58,255 bases of DNA from an uncultured Erysipelotrichaceae bacterium (GCA_902780585.1 CACZGA010000004.1:1-58255); one strand, 5' to 3'. Shown: positions 41,177 to 53,619, counted from the first letter of the stretch. The notes: generated from the letters alone by a model not told the origin. A program made the numbers and translations.

Positions 41177-42157
41177 ATGTCTGAAACAAAAGTTTTTAGT
41201 GTTCCTGATGGAAACAATTCAATTGATCCTTCATTAATGTTAGCTTTATCTCAGAACGGAGGTTTTGGTAATGGTAACTGGATGTGGATGATGTTTATGT
41301 GGATATTATTCCCTTGGATTTTTGGAAATAATAACTTTGGCGGATTTGGTGGTAATGGTGCTGGAACTGGATTCTTAGCTAACCAATTAAACAATGATGC
41401 AGGTAGAGATTTACTTTTACAAGCTATTAATGGTAGAGCTGATGCTCTTGGACAGCTTGCTAATATTCTTAATACTAGTGTAAGTCAAGTTCAAAACGGA
41501 GTTAATGCTATTCAATCAGCAGTTCAAACTGTTGGAGCATAGGTTGGACTTAGTGGACAACAAGTTATTAATTCTATTCAAGCAGGTAATGCCTCTCTTA
41601 GCCAGCAATTATGTAATTGTTGTTGTGAGAATAGATTAGCTATTGCTAATCAAACTAATGCTATTCAAAGTTAGATGGCTGCTAATCACGCTGCTAGTTA
41701 GTTACTTGCTTCCTAGAATCATGCTGCTGATTAGTTATAGAATGCTTAGATTGAAGCTGCTGATTAGTTAGCTGTATGTCAATAGACTAACACACTTACT
41801 AATCAAGCTGATAGAAATACAAATTCTATACTTAATGCTATTGCTGGACAGAATACACTTATTACTAAAGAATTCTGCGACCTCAAAGAAAGAGAATTAT
41901 AGAATAAGATTAATACTCAAGGTGATATAATTACTCAGTTAAGAAATCAAATCAGTAATGACAATCAAACTCTTGCTTTCAATAAAGCAATGTCTGCTTT
42001 AGATGACAAGATCGATGCTATTGCTGCTAGATAGCCAAATACTATTCCCGTACAATGGCCTAACATAATTGCTGCTAATGCAACTCCTTATGTTGGTGCT
42101 AATTATTCAGGTTATAATGGATGGGGTAACGGTTTTGGTGGTGGTATTGTATTTTAA
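41177..42157 (+). CDS. Gln/Asn-rich late structural protein with hydrophobic N-terminus
   Basis: A 326-aa protein with eleven TAG codons. Residues about 30-52 are very hydrophobic and aromatic (NWMWMMFMWILFPWIF), followed by Gly/Asn repeats (NNNFGGFGGNGAG). Residues 75-280 are helical and Gln/Ala/Asn-rich, with a Cys cluster CNCCCE (about 152-157). The C-terminus is Gly/Tyr-rich. I recall similar proteins in many gut phages. A membrane-interacting tail or ejected protein is a reasonable guess, not shown. Confidence 0.7.
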
Positions 42158-42169
42158 TTAATATGGATT

Positions 42170-42508
42170 ATGGGAAATTGTTTTCAAATTTTAGGGACTA
42201 ATGCAGGTGGTGTTCCATATATATTAACTACTAATACTACTGTAGGTACAGAGACTGTAGATATAGCGTTAGGATTTCGCAGAATATAGCCAGTAGGATA
42301 TTTAACTATTGCTATTTCTGATGTTATTCCTGCAGATGCTACTGCAACTCTTCCTGTTACTTTAACAATGAATGGTACTACTAGGAATTTAACTCTTCCT
42401 AATGGTACTAATGTTACTGCTGCTGAATTGTTAAATGTTAATACAATATTAATATTTAATGACAGAAAAAGAGGAGTTCTTAACTTAATGTCTAGAACTG
42501 TAATTTAA
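42170..42508 (+). CDS. small beta-rich late protein
   Basis: A 112-aa protein starting MGNCFQILGTNAGGVPYILT, with one TAG. Alternating short strands and Thr/Asn turns indicate a beta-sandwich-like structure. There is no membrane segment. It may decorate the tail or capsid. Confidence 0.6.
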
Positions 42509-42509
42509 T

Positions 42510-42971
42510 ATGTTTTCAGCATTATCACAAGGAAGTTCTATCTATTTGTTAGATAAAACTTCCTCTCCTAAATTTGTAATTGGAGAAATTGTTGGAGTAA
42601 CACAACCTAAATATAGTTTTAATTAGGCTACTGTAGATTTAAAAGTAAAAATTGATGATTCTATTTAGGAATTTAATAATCTTCCGAGTATTAATAATAT
42701 AGTAACTTATAATAATGGAAAAATTATTATAAGTGAAACTAAACAAGGTATTCAAAATGAAGTAGAAACCATTTTAACTAACAGTAAAAATATTCTTGAC
42801 AATATCGATACATATAAACAAAATATCGAAGATTGTGAATATATTCTTAAATAGTTAAATCCATAGTTTGCTAGAGATAAAGAAAGAGATGATAGACTAT
42901 AGAATCTTGAAAATAGATTTGATGGTGTAGAATCTAAATTGGATAAAATTTTTGAATTTATAAAGAAATGA
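42510..42971 (+). CDS. late protein with beta N-terminus and coiled-coil C-terminus
   Basis: A 153-aa protein with five TAG codons. Residues 1-75 are beta-rich; residues 80-153 are a coiled coil (DRLQNLENRFDGVESKLDKI). This layout is common for small tail or baseplate trimers. It begins one base after the previous TAA. Confidence 0.65.
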
Positions 42972-43180
42972 TAGTATTAGAAATTACTGAGGATAAATTT
43001 GGAAAAGCAATGAAAGCTGTTTCTAAGATTTATGAACACGCAGATTGTCTTCACGAATTATTCGAAGATATGGCTGAAAACTCTAATTACGGAGATCGTT
43101 ACGGAAATAGAAGAGAATATGACGATGATGATATGTACGGTTCTCGCTATGGTATGCGCCGTAGTGGCAGACGTTATTGA
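42968..43180 (+). CDS. small protein with Asp/Arg/Tyr-rich tail
   Basis: A 70-aa protein. The first 38 residues are helical (EDKFGKAMKAVSKIYEHADC) and the rest is low-complexity with Tyr-Gly-Arg and an acidic run (EYDDDDMYG). It has no TAG. Start overlaps the previous stop (ATGA). Similar small proteins are found in crAss-like genomes; function unknown. Confidence 0.65.
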   Translation: MIVLEITEDKFGKAMKAVSKIYEHADCLHELFEDMAENSNYGDRYGNRREYDDDDMYGSRYGMRRSGRRY

Positions 43181-43182
43181 TC

Positions 43183-43569
43183 ATGAGACTAGATCTGTAC
43201 GATGATAGACCTACTTCTATGAAACGTTATTTAAAATATTATGGAGAACACTTCAATAATAAATTATGCGAATTTGCTATTTCTAAAATGAATCACGGAA
43301 AATCTCCAGTTCAAAAAGAAAAAGTGGATGAAATATTAACTAAACATAATGTTAAACTAGAACATAATTAGTTATGCGATTATGTATATGTTTATAATAT
43401 GGGAAATAACGATTATATGGGAAGTAGTATAACAGACGAGAAACATCTAGCATTGTATGTTAAAGATGTTATAGATGATAAAGATGGATATGATGGAATA
43501 GTATTTAATAGATGGTATGCTGATATGGTAATTCAAGGAATTCCTATTGAATGGGATGATATGTTATGA
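43183..43569 (+). CDS. conserved crAss-like protein
   Basis: A 128-aa protein with one TAG. ATG at 43183 is preferred to an in-frame TTG at 43177 that overlaps the previous stop. RYLKYYGEHFNNKLCEFAIS resembles a segment I recall as widely conserved in crAss-like phages. The C-terminus is acidic. Role unknown. Confidence 0.65.
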
Positions 43570-43964
43570 TTATAGATAAATTTTTTATTTATAATTGGAA
43601 GATAACTATTCTATATGAAACGACTTGTGATGATATTGATTATATAATGAAAACATTAATGGATATAAATTGTCCTAAATATTATATAGAAAGAGCCCTT
43701 GATAATTTAGAAGAATGTAAACTAAATTCTGGGTTAACATATTCAAACTCAAAGTTAAGAAGTTCTGTTATTATAATTAATAAAACAAGTTCATTTTCAT
43801 AGTTAATAAATACCATATCACACGAATATTTTCATTTAATCTGTCATATTTCAAAAGAATTAAATATAGAAGATGAAGAAGAATTAGCTAGTTTAAATGG
43901 AGATTTAAATATGCGTTCTTATAAAATTGTTAAAAAGTTAGAAGAAGAAGTAGGTTCTGAATAA
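43566..43964 (+). CDS. possible zinc metallopeptidase, HEYFH motif
   Basis: A 132-aa protein with one TAG just before the motif. ISHEYFHLICHISKEL contains HExxH with H86, E87 and H90, the zinc-binding and catalytic signature of many metallopeptidases. The short length suits a minimal domain. It may process a virion or host protein. A possible third zinc ligand follows, but it is not clear. It has a strong terminator after it. Confidence 0.6.
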
Positions 43965-43981
43965 GAATCTACTTTTTTTTT
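43949..43981 (+). terminator. rho-independent terminator
   Basis: AGTAG with inner TTCT pairs with AGAA and CTACT (stem about 43949-43973), followed by eight or more T. The stem overlaps the last codons of the preceding gene. Confidence 0.85.
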
Positions 43982-44105
43982 GTTTTTACTAAACATATGA
44001 ATATTTTTTATTTTATAGAAATAGTATGTTTAAAAATAATTATAAGTGACATACTAGTTAAAATATTAAAATAGATAATTTTTATAACATTTTAAACACA
44101 AAAGT

Positions 44106-47100
44106 ATGGCACAAAATAATGAGGAATATATTGGAGATTCTGGTAAGGTATTGTGTTTAAGAAATTCTGGTCAAATAAAATTATAGTATGGAAATAGATA
44201 TATAAATTTATTTGATTCCGAAGGTAATTTAAACGCTAAAATTAAAAACCTAATACATGTCGGACCAAAACCTACTAATTCGTCTTAGGACGGATTTTAT
44301 TTTACTCCAGGTAGTGGTAATATTCTTCCAAAATTTTATATTAAGCAAGGAAATCAAATATTAGAAGTTTCCAATGAATCTTCTAAAACAAATTTGCCTG
44401 AAGGAAGTATTATAATGTATAAAGGTTCTTAGGCTCCAGATGGATGGTAGAAATTTAATGCTCCGACTGATATAAGTGGAACGATTTATATCATTAATAG
44501 TACTGAACAAGGAGCAGGAACTCCAGACCTTTATGATATTTGGTTAGATTGGTTAGATTCAAATAATAATAGAGTTATTACAGCTACTGCTAAAATGGGA
44601 GAACCATTTAATTAGCCTTAGTTAAGAAATTTAGTAAATAGTTAGGTCCAACTTTAGTATGAATATTCATCTAGTGATATTGGAGTTGCTACAATTGATA
44701 GTAATGGAACAGTGAGACTTGTATCTCCAGGATGGACTATTATTAAAGCTGAAACACAAGCAAATGGAATTCATAAATATGATTATGCATCATATACATT
44801 AAATGTAACTTCAGCAGAAAAAGCAATTGTTATAATCTCTGTTTCTAATTAGAGTGTAGCTAATACAAATACTACCTATACTCCAGTAATGGGTGTAACA
44901 GGAGCATCCTTAAGTGAAATAGAACTTTAGAAAACTTCTGATCCAAACAATATTATTAGTAGTATATCTGGACAAATGATGTCTTTGACAGGAAATGTAG
45001 GAACGGCTAGTTTACGTGCTAGTATTTCAGAAACTAGTTCTCATAAGAGTGCAAATTCTGGATTTACATTAACTGTTACAGGAACTTAGAAAACAGAAGT
45101 TACTATAAATGCTTCTGATTAGACAATAACTAATGATAATGCTACTTATACACCAACTATAACTGTTACAGGAGCTTCTTTAAGTGAACTTACACTTACA
45201 AAGAGCGGAGATTCTTTAAATAGTATCATTAGTAGTATATCTGGAAGAACATTAACACTTGGTGGAAGTACAGGAACAGTTGCATTAACTGCTACTATTC
45301 CAGAAACTAGTACACATTATGGAAAAACTAAAGGATTTTTATTATCTGTTACAGCAGCTTAGTAGTAGTCTTCTTTCGAACCTTATACAGTCGGATTAAT
45401 TTCTGATGCACACTATTGTGTTATGAGAGGTTCGTAGTCGATTGTTACTTGGGATAATGCTAACGATTCAACTACAGATGCAAGTAGCTTATATGATAAA
45501 GATTTAAAGTATTTATTAAATAATCCATTTAGTAATGTTGATTTTGTAGCATCAACTGGAGACTTAGCTGAATGGGATATAAACGATTTTATTAAATTTA
45601 CTTCTGATTTTAAATCTGCAGCTCCCAATAAGAGATTTTATTCTTGTATGGGTAATCATGATCATTAGGTAGTTTATGGTACAAATAAATGGACTAAATA
45701 TGATTCAAATCATGAAGAAATAGGATCTCCTGATGGAAGTAGATGGCGAGGTGTAGGTAATTATGATTGTCCTGGAAGTTTATCTGGACAAAGTGATTTA
45801 TCATATTATATTCAAAAAGGAAATGATATGTATATATTCTTGTCTACTAACTATGGTAGTTAGAATATTAATCATGATGGAGCTTAGTGGGCACACCCTT
45901 AGAATCAATTAAATTCGAGTGATTCTTATGTTTAGTAGATGATAAATTTATGTGGAGTAAATTCATTTACTGGTAATGAATCTAACTTTAATTTTTAGTA
46001 TTATTCTCCTTCTGATTTAATATGGTTATATAATTTAATTAATAATAATCAAAATAAGAGAAAATTTATATTTGTACATCATTTTCTTCCAAATAAAGCT
46101 GGTGGCGGAAATAAATTTGAATCAGGATAGTCATCTGTATTAATGGGTATAACATTCCATTTCTTAAATTGGCTTAATGATTAGTATCCCCAAAAAACTA
46201 TTTGGTTTAGTGGACATTCTCATATAAGTTGGAGAGATACTTCATTAAATGGAGAAGTACACTGGTGTAATAAAAATTATGATTATATTAAACCTTCATC
46301 TTCAGACAATACAGCAATATCATTAGAATCAAATTATACAAGTAATAAATATATTTCTAATAGTGAGGCATACAATAGAAACGGAAGTACTATTAGAAAA
46401 AGCGGAAGTGCATGGACAGTACATTTACCAAGTATGTCAAGACCTTGTACAATTGCATCTAATGGAGCTACTCCAGTACGTAATATAAATGATTGTGAAG
46501 CAGCTATTATGAGGGTATATGAAAATTATGTAGAAATAGAAAAATTAGCATATACAACTTCTGATGGCGGAACTACTTATACTAATGCATATACTATTGC
46601 AGATAAAACATTAACTGTAAATAATGATGGAACTGGAAGTAGTAGTGGAGAACAAGTAGGCGATTCTGATTATTTTGAAATAAGAATAACCAATAATCTT
46701 AATGTTGATGCTTTATACTCAGGAAAGATGGAAATAAAAATAGAAGAAATTAGTACTGGAACTGCAGTTTGGATGCCTTTATTCTATAGTCCACCTACTG
46801 GAGAATATAATGGAAAATCAAGATGGTATACTAATATTCTTAAAATTGAAGCAGGATAGTCTAAAACTATAAGATATACTAAATTTATAGATTATACTGA
46901 TGACTATGGATATCCTGATTATCATGAATACCAAATTAGTGAGTATGCTAATGGAAATTATCGTTTTAATTCAACTGATGAGGGACCTTCAGACAATTCT
47001 CCTAATGTAAAATTTGCCACAGCATTAACAGGTGAAACCGATAACACTACGAATAATGCATTCTATATAGCTCCTTTAAGTGGAACAATTAATAAAAATA

Positions 47101-47999
47101 CAACTTATAATCTTATAATAAGTTAGCTTGGAAATAACTATTCTGGACGTACGTTAGCTCCTTATACAGGAAGTGAATCAGGTGGAGGAAACACTCCAAC
47201 ACCTTCTGGAAATTTTGGAACTACAAGATATCCTTTAATATTTATTAGAGTAGGACTTAAATAGAACAGTACTTATTCTATTAGTGATGTCAATACAAAA
47301 ATAAAGTTTGTATTTGATGATGGTACCTATGTTTATGGTTATAAAGGAGATTCTTGTGAATATTCTAATGGAGGTAGAGAAGCATTTAGAATTTAGAATA
47401 AGAATGGACTTAATGGTACTATAGCAGGATATATGTTCTTTACATCAACAGTACTTAAAAAATATTCTAATGAACAAAATCCAGATATTCCAGAAGCTTT
47501 AAGATATATTTGTTGGGGTTCAGTTATTGGAAGTTATGCTAATCCAGCATGGGATCCAAATAATAAGGAGACATCTCACTTGGATTATAGAGATGACTAG
47601 TCTAAATATGTTATGGATGGAATGCCAGTAGGTAGTACTATTACTAATTTTAATTCTACAGGAAACTAGCCTTCATTTGAAACACCTTATTTCTATACTG
47701 CTTAGGGTAATCCTAGACCAAGATGGTACACTAGTACTGAAATAGACTAGTTAGAGGAACATTTCTACGATCTTATGGATAATTATTTAGGAAAAACTAT
47801 AATTAGTGCTAGTGTTTATCGATATAATGGTACTACAGGTGGATCTTGGACTGAACAAGAAATTCCAGCTACTTGGCAAATCTATGAATACGATAAAGAA
47901 GGATCTAATGATAATGTTGGGTCTTTATGTAGTGATTAGACTACATTTAGAAACGGAAATACTAGTGCTGATGCTGTAATGTATAAACTATTTGTTTAA
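44106..47999 (+). CDS. tail fibre with collar-like, Ig-like and metallophosphoesterase domains
   Basis: A 1297-aa protein with many TAG codons. Residues about 97-118 read PEGSIIMYKGSQAPDGWQKF, like the phage tail-collar motif. Residues about 235-430 are two Ig-like repeats (VTGASLSE... units, about 90 aa each). Residues about 428-710 form a calcineurin-like phosphoesterase: SDAH (D434, H436), TGD (D486), GNHD (516-519), VHH (H658, H659), GHSH (703-706). All five metal-site motifs are present. The C-terminal 580 residues are beta-rich. The enzyme domain could remove phosphate groups from a host surface polymer or nucleotide; the substrate is unknown. Confidence 0.88.
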
Positions 48000-48080
48000 T
48001 TAAGTGTCTTATTAATAAAAATTTTGAATTTTAAAAATTTATTATAATTTTAATTTAAATTAACTTTTAAATATATTTTT
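48000..48080 (+). promoter_or_regulatory. A/T-rich leader before scaffold/capsid genes
   Basis: An 81-base gap with TTAACTTTTAAATATATT at 48060-48077, right before the ATG. A similar string stands at 40219. Possible late promoter for the capsid genes. Confidence 0.35.
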
Positions 48081-49106
48081 ATGGAATTAGGAATTGATGA
48101 TTTGTATGATGATGATGATGAGGTAATTGAACCTTCTAGTCAAGTTGTTAATTAGGAAACTAATCCAGAGCCTTCTCAAAATCAAGAGATTTCTCACGAA
48201 GAAGGTAGTGTGATTGAAGATTTCTTAAAAAGTAGAGGAATAGATGATCCTACTAGAATTAGATTTGAAGATGAAAACGGAAATATTGAGGAAAGAGACT
48301 GGAATACTTTATCCAAGGAGGAGTAGTTCAACATTTTGAACACTCCCCTCTCTTCTTCTGAAGAACAAGATAATTATGATGTTGGACTTACAGATGATGA
48401 GATAAATTTGATTAATTAGATAAGAGAAAGTAATCTTAGTCCTTCTGACTATATACAATAGTTACAAGGTCAGTCTGCTGAACCTCAATATAAAATTGAT
48501 GATTTATCCGATGATGAAATCTATTTATTAGATTTAGAAGATAGAGTCGGAGAATTATCTGATGAAGAAGCTGCTTAGGCTTTAGCTCTCGCTAAACAAA
48601 ACGAGTAGTTATTCTAGAAACAAATAGAAGGGATTCGTAAAGAATATAAAGAGAGAGAAGAAAACTAGACTAAATTAGAAGAAGCTCAAAGAGAACAAGA
48701 AGAATAGGAAATTTATAATTAGTTCCAATCTTCAATTATTAATGCCATTAAAGATTTTGATAATGTTGGTAGCTTTGATTTAAACTTTGATGAAAACGAT
48801 AGAAACGAATTAGCCTAGTTTATGTTGGAAAAAGATGAAACTGGAAATAATTATTTATGGCAAGCTCTACAGGAACCAGAAACCTTAGTAAAAGCAGCAT
48901 GGTTTATTCTTAACGGTGAAGAGGCTTTTGAAAATATTTCCGATTATTTTACAAGTTAGATAAAGCAAGTAGCAGATACTTAGTACAAGAAAGGTTTAGA
49001 AGACGGAAAAAATGGAAAAAGTCCTAAGCCTACAGTTATAATTAATAAAAATAACAACAATCATCGCACATACAATAGTATAGAAGATTTAGACGATGAT
49101 GATTAA
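48081..49106 (+). CDS. scaffold-like protein
   Basis: A 341-aa, very acidic, helical protein directly before the MCP. It starts MELGIDDLYDDDDEVIEPSS and has coiled coils around residues 170-215 and a basic C-terminal tail (KPTVIINKNNNNHR). This is the usual layout of an internal scaffold. It has about thirteen TAG codons, against one in the MCP behind it. It ends 15 bases before the MCP start. Confidence 0.72.
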
Positions 49107-49121
49107 ACATATAAATGATAT

Positions 49122-50543
49122 ATGAGAATTGCTAGTTTTGTTTCTAATATCCCTACTATGGACGATACCCGTACATATGAGGATTTTTACAAGTATTTAG
49201 GTGATAAACCAACAAGACTTGGTGTTGTAAGTAGAATGTATCCTAATAATACTGCAACTTTTATCACTGAATCTTTGAAAAACATTTTCCACTTAAGCAA
49301 AGGAAATAACAACAGATATCAATCTGTTAATTCTCTTATGTATGAATGGGAAATTGAAACTAATTATATTAAGAGAATTGAATTTGCTGCTGTACCTGAA
49401 GGCGATGGTGCAGGTGGTACAGAAATCGTAATGGCTTTCCGTGAAAGATATTATGCAAAGTTTGATACCTTTAAGATTGAAGATAGTGGTCAGCAATGTT
49501 TCTGCTTAACTAATCCTATTAGAAAAGGTGACAATTATTGGGAATAGACTGTAAGATTAGTTGATAATAACTATGATACAGTTCTTGATTTAAGTGCTTG
49601 TCAACCTGGAGCAAAAACACGTTGGATTTCTAACTATATGCCTGAATTACATGATGAAGGTCATGTTAAATGGCAGAGCAATGTTGAAAGACATCGTGGT
49701 TATTTAAGCACACACAGAAATGATGCTTCTTATTCTGCTTTATATGCTGCTTATGAAGATAGATTCATTAAGATTGCTGATGATAAAGACGGAAATAAGA
49801 AAGAAACTATTTACAGACTTGATAAATTAGAGAAGAACTTACTTGAAAACTTCTTAACTGCTAGAAACCAAGCTTTAATGTTCGGTAAGAGCAATATTGA
49901 TGCTAATGGTAAGCCTACAATCGTAAATCCTGAAGATAATAGACCTATTTATATGTCAGATGGTATGATTCCACAATGTGAAGCTTTCTGTAATAAATAT
50001 GTTTATAACAAACTTAATATTACAACATTACAAACAGTTATTGGAATGTTAAATGAAAAGGCTGATAACGAAACAGGTAACCACTACTTATTCGTTTGTA
50101 ATACTAAGTTCTGGCAAGATATTTACAGAGTACTTGGAGATTATCTTGCTCAATTCCATACTGATGGAAACTATCTATGGTCTATGAAGGCTAATGGTTA
50201 TGTATCAGTTGGTGCAGAAGGATTTGATACATTTAAGTATGCAGGTAATTCAATTACCTTCAAAGTTGATAGAGCAATGACATTAGAGTATGGCAATGCT
50301 AAGGGTTATGCTTTAGCAATTGACTTAACTGGTAATGCTACAAGCGCTCAACCTCCTGTTGCAATGTTCTCACTTAAGGGTGCTGACATGGTTACTAACA
50401 AATATGTTGGTGTAGGTGGACTTGATGGTGTAAGTTCTGGAGAAGTTGCTTCACCAGTAGCAGGAAGTAAGAGAATTGTATGGGGTTATTCTTCTATTGC
50501 TGTATTCAACCCATATAAGTCTGCAATACTTAGAGAAGTTTAA
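49122..50543 (+). CDS. major capsid protein
   Basis: A 473-aa protein with the expected length and position, after the scaffold-like gene and before connector genes. It starts MRIASFVSNIPTMDDTRTYE. Motifs include YMPELHDEGHVKWQSNVERH (about 175-194) and GSKRIVWGYSSIAVFNPYKS near the end, a typical crAss-type HK97-fold capsid shape. A single TAG occurs at 49545-49547, whereas eleven Gln are CAA/CAG. A strong terminator follows at 50569. High expression is expected. The HK97 fold is inferred from family and context. Confidence 0.85.
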
Positions 50544-50568
50544 TTAATTTTATAAAATTAATAGATAA

Positions 50569-50615
50569 TATTGGAATAGCTACCTCTTTAATGAGGCCTA
50601 TTCCAATACATTTTT
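50569..50615 (+). terminator. terminator after major capsid gene
   Basis: TATTGGAATAG (50569-50579) pairs with CTATTCCAATA (50598-50608), with inner ACCTC/GAGG-type pairing, followed by ATTTTTA. It ends the capsid transcript. Confidence 0.85.
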
Positions 50616-50633
50616 ATGATAATATGAAATAAT

Positions 50634-51470
50634 ATGGCAAATAAGAAAGAAGAAATTAATATATCTAATAAGATAGTCCTTAGGAATGTAAGAGGTAAGG
50701 TAAATGTGATTAAAATACAACCTTGTCCTGATCCTAATACTGGTAGCTATCCAGATTGTGTAAAAAGAATTAATTCGAGTGGTGATATGGTTCTTTCTGA
50801 GAAAGAGTTAGCTGATCCAAATAGACCTTACTTTATCAGAGAAGATTAGATTTTTGATATTGTAGATGGAACCACTTTTGATTTAGATAATGTTTAGGAA
50901 AGATTTATTTGGGAAGCTATAAAGAATTGTCCTTTAATTGCTCCGGATATGTATGCTAAAGATAGAAACGGAGACTCTCTTATAAACGGAAATGCTAATC
51001 GTTATGGAGTAGCAGAACTTTATATAGAAAGACCTGGTGTTGAAGCATACAGAAGAATTTCGAAAAAGAAACTTAAGCATGATGCTGAGTCTTATATTTA
51101 TAATGATGATAGAGGAGCAGAAGGAAGAGTTCTTAAAGCTAAACTTCTTGGACACAGGATGGATAATATGCCTGATGCCGATGTAACTGACTACTTACTA
51201 CAAGTAGCAGAACAAGATCCAGAAAAGATTATTAATCTTTATACTGGAGGAGATACAGCTATAAGATTATTATTTATAGAAGCAAGAGATAAACATATAA
51301 TTAACTTCAAGAATAAGCTGTATATTTATGCAGATAATGTGGTATTAGGTGCTACCGATGAGGCTGCCATATTATATCTGAAAGATCCTAAAAATGCTAA
51401 TGTTTGTAAACTTATTAAACAAGATACTTTTCCTGAATTAACAGGAAAATCCGATAAAAAAGAGGATTAA
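50634..51470 (+). CDS. head/connector protein
   Basis: A 278-aa protein with two TAG codons. It starts MANKKEEINISNKIVLRNVR and contains CPDPNTGSYPDCVKRINSSG. It lies right after the MCP, where crAss-like phages have a conserved capsid-associated or head-tail connector protein. It ends in a Lys-rich tail. Function is inferred from position only. Confidence 0.65.
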
Positions 51471-51514
51471 AAGAGGTTAATTTAGGTATAATCAATTAAA
51501 TAATTGATGATACA

Positions 51515-52519
51515 GTGACCACAAGACAATTATACGAAGGTGTATTAATTGAGCTTAATAAGGAAAATGCTCCTAATATATTATTAGAAGATTTTAACTA
51601 CTTTGCTAATAAAGCAATAAATAATTATGTCAATAAAAGATATAACATTTATGATGTTAATCAACAAACTACAGACGATTTAAGAGTACTTAAAGCTACA
51701 GCATTATTGAAACCAACATTAGTTACAGATTATGTTGGAATGACAATGGCTGGAAATAACAAAATGGCTACATATGAGGTTATAATGCCTCCTGATTATC
51801 TTCATATTCTTAATTGTATTTGTATTTATAGTGTAAAGAAAACTTATAAATGTTATAATGCAGGAGATACTTGGAGATCTGCAGCAAGACGTTTAACTGC
51901 TGATATGTATTCTCAGGTACTTGATAATTTCTGGAATAAACCTACTTATAAAAGACCTTATTATTATATACATAATGTAAATACTAGTAAAGATACATCT
52001 GCTTCTGGAACAGTTACTCGTGCAACAGTTCCAACTAATACTAAAACAGACGAAACTCCAACTACAACATATTAGAGTACGGCTTTAGGAAATGACGGAA
52101 ATGGTAATGCAATTAAAACTGCAGGAAGTAAAGGAAAAACTCTAACAATTGGAGGTGGTGCTACTAGTAATGTAGAACGTGGTTAGGCTATTCGTTATGG
52201 TAATGTAAGTGAAGTTCGTCTAGAAATTAGATATGGTACTGATAATTCAGTATTTGAATTAACTGATGTATATGTTGATTATATAAAAGCTCCTCAAAAT
52301 ATACGCCTTACACAATTAGAAATTGATAAAACAGAGGATATTTCACAAATGTTAGAATATCCTGATTATGTTTGTCAAGAGATTATAAATGAGCTGGTAC
52401 ACTTAGTCATGGAAAATATTAGTGACTAGAGACTTCAAACACATCCAGTAGTTACTTAGTCTATTGCAAACCCGGCTCAACAATAGACAGAACCTGTGGC
52501 TCAACAATAGCCAACTTAA
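51515..52519 (+). CDS. head-tail connector/structural protein
   Basis: A 334-aa protein with six TAG codons. GTG at 51515 is the most likely start: the upstream in-frame TAA at 51497 limits choices and no ATG lies between. The N-terminus TTRQLYEGVLIELNKENAPN is helical, as in phage connectors (gp6/HK97-like). The end is Gln/Pro-rich, much of it TAG (AQQQTEPVAQQQPT). It lies between the capsid-associated gene and a large structural gene. Confidence 0.65.
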
Positions 52520-52533
52520 AAAATTAATTAAGT

Positions 52534-53601
52534 ATGTTTGAATTTACAACTTAGACTGTTTTTAACAAGATTGTTAAAACAACTGAAAATGACGTAAGAA
52601 GCAAAAGTGCTCCTAAAGGTTATAACGTTATTGTTAAAGATACTGCAAAAGGACCAGAAGTAAGAATCGGTAACACAAGATTTAATCATGATAATGTTCT
52701 TGATATCCAAGTTAAGAATCATACACCTGAAAATCTTGCTAAAGCTGAAGTTGATTTAGCTAAACTTATTAGTCTTGTAACTGCTGATAGTCAAGACGTA
52801 CAAGAAGGAAGTTATAGAATTGTTCTTTATGTTGGACTTTCTATGAATTCTCAAGATTCTTTCTATGCTAATCCATTTGTTTACAAAGGAAAGCCATTAT
52901 TTGTTGAATTTCCTATTACAGCAGCAGATACAGCTGAAACAGCTGCTGCTAGATTAGTAAAAATCGCTAATAAATATTTACTCTTCACAGCACAAGAAAA
53001 GATTCTTGATGTAACTGCTGATGAAGGTGTAGTTACATTTGAAGGAACTAATGGATATCAAGTTTTCAAACAAATCCTTGTTTAGAAGTACGATCCAAAT
53101 GCTTCTCAAATTGATTGTTGTAATAATAATGGTGATTTTGTTACAATTATGAAGGGTGTTCCTGTTACTTATACTGTTGATTCTTCAACTGGTGAAGTAA
53201 CTGTAGGAGAAAAAACATTAGATTTTGATGGACTTCGTGATCTTGCAGATGACGAAATTGCTATCGAACCTGGTATTGAAGCATTCTTAGACTATAATTG
53301 GATGACTCATAATCTTAGACTTCCAACTTTAGCTAATACTAACTGGTGGACAGCTAACAAGTCTGAATTACCTGTTGTTGGAGGAGAATATGTACAATTC
53401 ATTATTAGAATGTGTGCTAAGAGATTAGGAGTTTCTGGTTCAGTTGTCGGACATGAAACAACTTCTGTTACAACTCATGTTTTCTATGTTTTAGACTAGG
53501 GTAATAATGTTGCTACATTAAAGCAAGCTTTAAATTCTTTAGGAACAGCTAATACTGATGCTGATGATGCATTAGAAGATCCTTATGCTGGAGTTCAGTA
53601 A
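52534..53601 (+). CDS. abundant-type structural protein (tail or capsid)
   Basis: A 355-aa acidic, Ala/Val-rich beta protein with three TAG codons. It starts MFEFTTQTVFNKIVKTTEND and has even codon use like the MCP. Low TAG count suggests high expression. A strong terminator follows at 53620, as with the MCP. It may be the auxiliary capsid or a major tail protein. I cannot tell which from sequence alone. Confidence 0.65.
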
Positions 53602-53619
53602 TTTATTGTATATTAATTA

